This document shows, piece by piece, positions 12,278 to 15,229 of a DNA stretch of 15,229 nucleotides (positions within the stretch are counted from its first letter, which is position 1; the number at the start of each line of letters is the position of its first letter). Origin of the DNA: JAUSIK01 sp964362915 (GTDB lineage Archaea > Nanobdellota > Nanobdellia > Pacearchaeales > GW2011-AR1); NCBI GenBank assembly GCA_964362915.1, contig CAYIGH010000023.1, positions 1-15,229 of the forward strand, written 5' to 3'. The notes under the pieces are model-generated. The model had not been told where the DNA came from. It saw nothing but the letters and a program-made list of their open reading frames with translations, and searched no databases. The translations under genes were made by a program, and so were the position numbers.

Positions 12278-12301
12278 ACTTATTTAAATAGGATCTTTCA
12301 T

Positions 12302-12309
12302 TTTATAAA
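12302..12309 (-). promoter_or_regulatory. TATA box of the two-gene membrane-protein unit
   Basis: TTTATAAA, centred 28.5 bp before the ATG at 12277. Confidence 0.4.
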
Positions 12310-12329
12310 TCTATACTTCCATCATAATC

Positions 12330-12336
12330 TTTTTAA
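12330..12336 (+). promoter_or_regulatory. TATA-like box of the 205-residue protein gene
   Basis: TTTTTAA followed by G, centred about 26 bp before the ATG at 12359. Confidence 0.4.
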
Positions 12337-12358
12337 GTTCTGGATTTTTTACTATTTT

Positions 12359-12976
12359 ATGAATAGCCTCATATTTAATTTTGCTCGAGCTTCTTCTCAT
12401 TTTACTAATGGATGGTCTAACAAATATTGTATTTTTTTCGATAAGGAGATTGGTAGGATAAGGTTTCTTTTTAGCAATGATGAGAATTTATTATATAAGT
12501 TTTATAAATCCCAGCATTCAGAAGCAGAAATAAAATTAGTCAATTTTAATTTTAAACATTTTGTTTTAGATTGTGCAGGAGAGAGCCAACGCTTTAAAGT
12601 AAGTATAGATGCTGTGTCTTTCAGCGATATTAGAAAATTTAGCGTAATATTTGGGAGTAGTTTAATAGGGAAGAGGATTTACAGAGCCAAACAGATAAAT
12701 CTTAATAAAAATTATGAAAAGAATTGTTATTTTGTACAGACTACAGCAGATAGATATCCTGATTTTTTCAGAATTAATTATTTTTTTAATAAAGATAGGT
12801 TTATTGAGCATCTTTTTAATGAGCATAATGAAAATAACAGATTAATAGTTGAATCTAGAGGAGAGGAAGGGCCTTATTATGATATTGCTTCCAGGCATTC
12901 TTTTTTCTTGACTAGACTTTCTGATAAAGAGATTAAAGAAATAAAAAATGCCAGCGGCATTGAGTATCTTTTGTGA
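12359..12976 (+). CDS. Unrecognised soluble 205-residue protein
   Basis: No signal peptide, membrane segment or known motif is visible. The protein is rich in Phe, Asn, Lys and Tyr. It begins MNSLIFNFARASSHFTNGWS, shows alternating strands and helices (for example EIGRIRFLFS, FKHFVLDCAG, ENCYFVQTT-like NCYFVQTTADRYPDF), and ends with the helix DKEIKEIKNASGIEYLL. It has three cysteines (near residues 24, 71 and 122) not arranged as a zinc site. I do not recognise a family. A TATA-like box about 26 bp before the ATG supports this start, and the stop abuts the convergent FtsY stop with no intervening base. Confidence 0.65.
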   Translation: MNSLIFNFARASSHFTNGWSNKYCIFFDKEIGRIRFLFSNDENLLYKFYKSQHSEAEIKLVNFNFKHFVLDCAGESQRFKVSIDAVSFSDIRKFSVIFGSSLIGKRIYRAKQINLNKNYEKNCYFVQTTADRYPDFFRINYFFNKDRFIEHLFNEHNENNRLIVESRGEEGPYYDIASRHSFFLTRLSDKEIKEIKNASGIEYLL

Positions 12977-14377
12977 TTATTCCAAGCCAAGATTTTTTAG
13001 GATTGTTTTTTTAGTAAATGGGATTAAGTCAGGGTATTTTTGGCCCGTGCCCAAGAAATAAATTGGTTTTTTTATTACATACGAGACAGATAATATTGTT
13101 CCTGCTTTTTCGTCAACATCTGCTTTGCTTAGAATTATCCCGTCTATATTTATCGCCTCATTAAATGTTTTTGCCTGTTCTGTTGCATCATTACCTGTTA
13201 TTGATTCTCCTACGAAGATTTTCAGATCCGGCTTTGAGACCTTTACTATTTTTTCCATTTCTTTTATCAGATTTGATTTTGTGTACATTCTTCCTGCTGT
13301 ATCTATTAGCACTGCTTTTATTTTATGCGCTTCCGCATATTTTTTTGCATCAAATGCTACAGCAGCAGGATCTGCACCATATTGCTGTCTTATTATAGGA
13401 ATATCCAATTTTTCAGCGTGTTTTTCTAATTGTTCAATAGAGGCTGCCCTGAATGTGTCTGCCGCCGCCAAAACAGAGGAAATTTTGTTTTGTTTTAGAA
13501 AATCAGCTAATTTCGCAATTGAGGTAGTTTTGCCAGATCCATTGATGCCTACAAAGATTATTGTAAAAATACCTTCTTTCTTTTTTATTTGTTGGAGCAA
13601 ATCAGGAGGCTCTATTAAAAGATTTAAGATAGTATCTTTTAATGAATTTATAACTGTTGATTCTATTTTAGATTTTTTTATTTCTATACCGACTAGGTCT
13701 TTTGATAACTCATCATGTATTTTTTCAGCTACTTCTAAAGCCACATTATTTTCTAGAAGGATTGTTTCTAGCTCTTGGAATAATTCATCGAATTGATCCT
13801 GTTTTAATGTGGATGTAGAAAGTTTTGCTGTTAATTTTGCAAAAAAGCCCTCTTTTTGCACTGGCTCTTGTATTGTTTCTCGAGGAATCGAAGGAGCTGC
13901 TAAAGGGATTTTTTCTTTTTCTTCTATTTTTTCTTCCAATATTTGTTTTGTCTTTTCTTCTAATTCAGGAGCTTCTATTTTTACTTCTGGTTTTATTTCC
14001 TCAATTTGTTCTTTTTTTTCTTTCTTTGAAAATATCTTTTTTAAGAATCCTTTTGATTTTTTTTCTCTTATTTTTTCTTCTACTTTAACTTCTAATTCCT
14101 TTTTTTTCTTTCCTTTTTTTTCTTCAGATTTTTCTTCTTCTTTTATGGCTAAAGGGGCCTGTTCAATGATTTGTTCAGATTCTTCAGGCGCTATTTTTAT
14201 TATTTTTTCTTTTTGTGTTTCCAGAATTTCCTGCTCTAATTCTTCTAATTCTCCCCGCAAATCTTTTTTCTTTCCTTTTTTCTCTTCAGATTTTGCTTTT
14301 TCTTTAGCTTTCTCTTCTTCTTTTTCTTCAGGCTTTTTAAACCACGAGGTTAACTTTTCTCTTAATGATTTGAACAT
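12977..14377 (-). CDS. ftsY: SRP receptor GTPase FtsY
   Basis: 466 residues from the ATG at 14377 (MFKSLREKLTSWFKK). After this amphipathic helix comes a long Lys/Glu linker (16-175) with two in-frame copies of KSEEKKGKKK (29-38, 83-92) and a second basic, aromatic stretch GFLKKIFSKK (110-119) that may touch membrane. The NG domain starts near 177: G1 GINGSGKTT (277-285), DTFRAAS (307-313), DTAGRM (359-364), G4 SKAD (417-420), then KAGT and FLGTGQKYPDLIPF. FtsY receives SRP-ribosome complexes at the membrane. A TTTATAAA box is 25.5 bp from 14377, which favours this start over an ATG at 14395. G4 is usually TKxD; Ser for Thr is conservative. Confidence 0.96.
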   Translation of the reverse strand: MFKSLREKLTSWFKKPEEKEEEKAKEKAKSEEKKGKKKDLRGELEELEQEILETQKEKIIKIAPEESEQIIEQAPLAIKEEEKSEEKKGKKKKELEVKVEEKIREKKSKGFLKKIFSKKEKKEQIEEIKPEVKIEAPELEEKTKQILEEKIEEKEKIPLAAPSIPRETIQEPVQKEGFFAKLTAKLSTSTLKQDQFDELFQELETILLENNVALEVAEKIHDELSKDLVGIEIKKSKIESTVINSLKDTILNLLIEPPDLLQQIKKKEGIFTIIFVGINGSGKTTSIAKLADFLKQNKISSVLAAADTFRAASIEQLEKHAEKLDIPIIRQQYGADPAAVAFDAKKYAEAHKIKAVLIDTAGRMYTKSNLIKEMEKIVKVSKPDLKIFVGESITGNDATEQAKTFNEAINIDGIILSKADVDEKAGTILSVSYVIKKPIYFLGTGQKYPDLIPFTKKTILKNLGLE

Positions 14378-14398
14378 ACTTATTGAAATAAGCAAGGA

Positions 14399-14406
14399 TT
14401 TATAAA
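14399..14406 (-). promoter_or_regulatory. TATA box of ftsY
   Basis: TTTATAAA centred exactly 25.5 bp before the ATG at 14377. Being palindromic, it could also drive the forward gene at 14474, leaving about 46 nt of leader. Confidence 0.6.
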
Positions 14407-14473
14407 TAATTGCTTGTTAAACTGTGTAATAGGCTGGAAGAATTTGAGTTATTGGTTGAGGGGATGACTTATT

Positions 14474-14701
14474 TTGTTGATACTAAATATAGTTTTTATT
14501 TTGTTATTCTTTTTGATTTCTGAAGGCGATGCCGCTTATGACGACCCTGTTTCATTATTATATTTTCCTTCATTTTTAATAACTGATGTATTATATTGGG
14601 GCAGTAATTTTGCTATAGCGGTTTTTATTTTTTCTTCAGTGGTTTATTTTATTATCGGAGCAATAATTGGTTGGATTATTGGGAAGATTAAACGGAAGTA
14701 A
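14474..14701 (+). CDS. Small two-pass membrane protein with TTG start
   Basis: 75 residues: TM or signal segment 2-17, an acidic exposed loop (SEGDAAYDDP, 16-25), an aromatic stretch, TM2 about 44-70 with a small-residue IIGAIIGWIIGK pattern, and a basic KIKRK end. No family recognised. There is an in-frame stop at 14465-14467 and no ATG, so the start must be TTG at 14474 or 14477. A purine-rich GAGGGG sits about 10 bp upstream. An ATG in another frame at 14464 gives only 19 codons. It is transcribed divergently from ftsY. Confidence 0.5.
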   Translation: MLILNIVFILLFFLISEGDAAYDDPVSLLYFPSFLITDVLYWGSNFAIAVFIFSSVVYFIIGAIIGWIIGKIKRK

Positions 14702-14711
14702 ATTATAACGT

Positions 14712-14746
14712 GAGACATAAATAATTGAACATTGCTTTTATGTCTC
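14712..14746. repeat. Hairpin 1: perfect 10-bp inverted repeat
   Basis: GAGACATAAA (14712-14721) and TTTATGTCTC (14737-14746) are exact reverse complements around a 15-nt loop. The loop contains AATTGA, complementary to TCAATT in the loop of hairpin 2, and ATTGCT, complementary to AGCAAT at 14801-14806. Confidence 0.75.
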
Positions 14747-14749
14747 CCC

Positions 14750-14799
14750 AATATAACAACAGACATCTTTGCTCAATTTATACAGTCTGTTGTTATATT
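14750..14799. repeat. Hairpin 2: perfect 15-bp inverted repeat
   Basis: AATATAACAACAGAC (14750-14764) and its exact reverse complement (14785-14799) flank a 20-nt loop. The right arm runs into the stop codon of the convergent zinc-ribbon/AbrB gene. On the forward strand a short T-run (14806-14810) follows, so a bidirectional terminator is one reading; with hairpin 1 it may form one folded RNA. Confidence 0.75.
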
Positions 14800-15142
14800 A
14801 AGCAATTTTTAAGACTATTCTTTTTTTGTCAGGGACATAGATCAAAATATCTTCTCCAGATTTTAAATTTAGGGAGCGTATAACATCTTGATTAAGATAT
14901 ATTCCAAGACGATCTTTTGAAAGTTTTATTATTTTTTGCTTTATTTTTAATGGAGATTCTTTTTCTTTTATTTCTCTGAGGATTTGTATTGAAGAACTTG
15001 GCTCAAAGGTATAATAATCGCAATTAGGACATTGGTAGCTTATTGCTTTTGTTTTTGCATCTTTTACATCAACTTTTACTTTTCTCAATTTTGATTTACA
15101 GTTTGGGCATATCATTTTTTGTGTTTGGCGTTTATTATCCAT
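14798..15142 (-). CDS. Zinc ribbon-AbrB/SpoVT fusion, putative DNA-binding regulator
   Basis: 114 residues in two parts: an N-terminal zinc ribbon (CPNC at 12-15, CPNC at 38-41, then DYYTFEP), a charged linker, and a C-terminal AbrB/MazE-type swapped-hairpin domain (about 66-114): IIKLSKDRLGIYLNQDVIRS, then LNLKSGEDILIYV and a closing strand KKRIVLKIA. AbrB-like domains dimerise and bind DNA, often in antitoxins or global regulators; the added zinc ribbon may contribute specificity or protein contacts. No toxin gene is adjacent in the visible sequence. The promoter is weak to the eye (an AATTAAAAC-like box near 15162-15170). Confidence 0.78.
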   Translation of the reverse strand: MDNKRQTQKMICPNCKSKLRKVKVDVKDAKTKAISYQCPNCDYYTFEPSSSIQILREIKEKESPLKIKQKIIKLSKDRLGIYLNQDVIRSLNLKSGEDILIYVPDKKRIVLKIA

Positions 15143-15169
15143 AATATATAATGTTTTTCTGTTTTAATT

Positions 15170-15229
15170 TCAAGTGTATTGTCCTGATTTAACTTCCTCT
15201 CGGTAATCTAAGTTGCTCTTTCTCATATT
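15170..15229 (-). CDS. Possible C-terminal end of a gene entering from the right edge
   Basis: The reverse strand reads MRKSNLDYREEVKSGQYT to a TGA at 15170-15172, and the frame stays open to the window edge. It could be the tail of a longer protein upstream or an 18-codon chance ORF. The composition is ordinary for this genome. Nothing identifies it. Confidence 0.25.
   Translation of the reverse strand, partial: NMRKSNLDYREEVKSGQYT

Noticed and set aside
13125..14405. Long forward-strand frames opposite ftsY (Ser/Phe-rich)
   Set aside because: They are the complement of the Lys/Glu-rich FtsY gene and have no independent signals.
14464..14523. ATG-initiated 19-codon ORF MTYFVDTKYSFYFVILFDF
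   Set aside because: It is in a different frame from the 75-residue membrane protein, is very short, and directly abuts the GAGGGG site with no spacing.

Overview
The window is a compact, A+T-rich (visibly around 70%) stretch of an archaeal chromosome. Every gene with a recognisable informational role is of archaeal type: eL42, eS1, eS27, uS15, aIF2-alpha, Nop10, SRP54, FtsY, a GAN/RecJ-like DHH protein, EndoQ and the KEOPS kinase Bud32. Genes are short, several overlap, proteins are Lys/Ile/Glu-rich, and several families look reduced (short uS15, odd Nop10). Together this suggests a small-genome DPANN-type archaeon (Woesearchaeota/Pacearchaeota-like). That placement is inference, not proof. 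I see no phage, insertion sequence, CRISPR array or rRNA.

Layout: 1-304 (-) is the N-terminal part of nucleoside diphosphate kinase, running off the left edge. It is divergent from a UbiE-like methyltransferase (356-985) followed by EndoQ (1022-2302). Positions 2268-5246 (-) hold two translation operons: uS15 then the DHH nuclease, and eS27 then aIF2-alpha, a small zinc ribbon and a short divergent Nop10. The last four genes all overlap, and Nop10 also overlaps the EndoQ 3' end. Positions 5360-6422 (+) carry a probable 17-codon leader ORF, eL42 and eS1. Then come an ALG10-like membrane glucosyltransferase homologue (6467-7675), tRNA-Gln(UUG) (7707-7779, -), a membrane-anchored PrcB-domain protein, and a VKOR/Bud32 pair (8430-9436, -) divergent from a small membrane protein (9487-9828). 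SRP54 (9836-11215, -) and the SRP receptor FtsY (12977-14377, -) flank a short accessory patch: a possible 30-codon ORF, a ribbon-helix-helix regulator with striking operator palindromes, two small membrane proteins and an unrecognised 205-residue protein. The right end has a small membrane protein, a paired-hairpin element, a zinc-ribbon/AbrB fusion and perhaps the tail of another gene.

Most genes that start a transcription unit have a TATA-like box centred about 25-28 bp before the start codon, which is the geometry of leaderless archaeal mRNAs. This rule helps choose starts (FtsY, eS27, methyltransferase) and exposes the exceptions: eL42 with a real Shine-Dalgarno, and EndoQ with a C(UUCG)G hairpin between two candidate starts. 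Functionally the window is mostly housekeeping: translation, protein targeting, tRNA modification (Bud32) and DNA repair (EndoQ, DHH). The more novel signals are regulatory, namely a symmetric shared TATA box, a coupled leader ORF, RHH operators and a double hairpin with complementary loops, plus the eukaryote-like ALG10 homologue.
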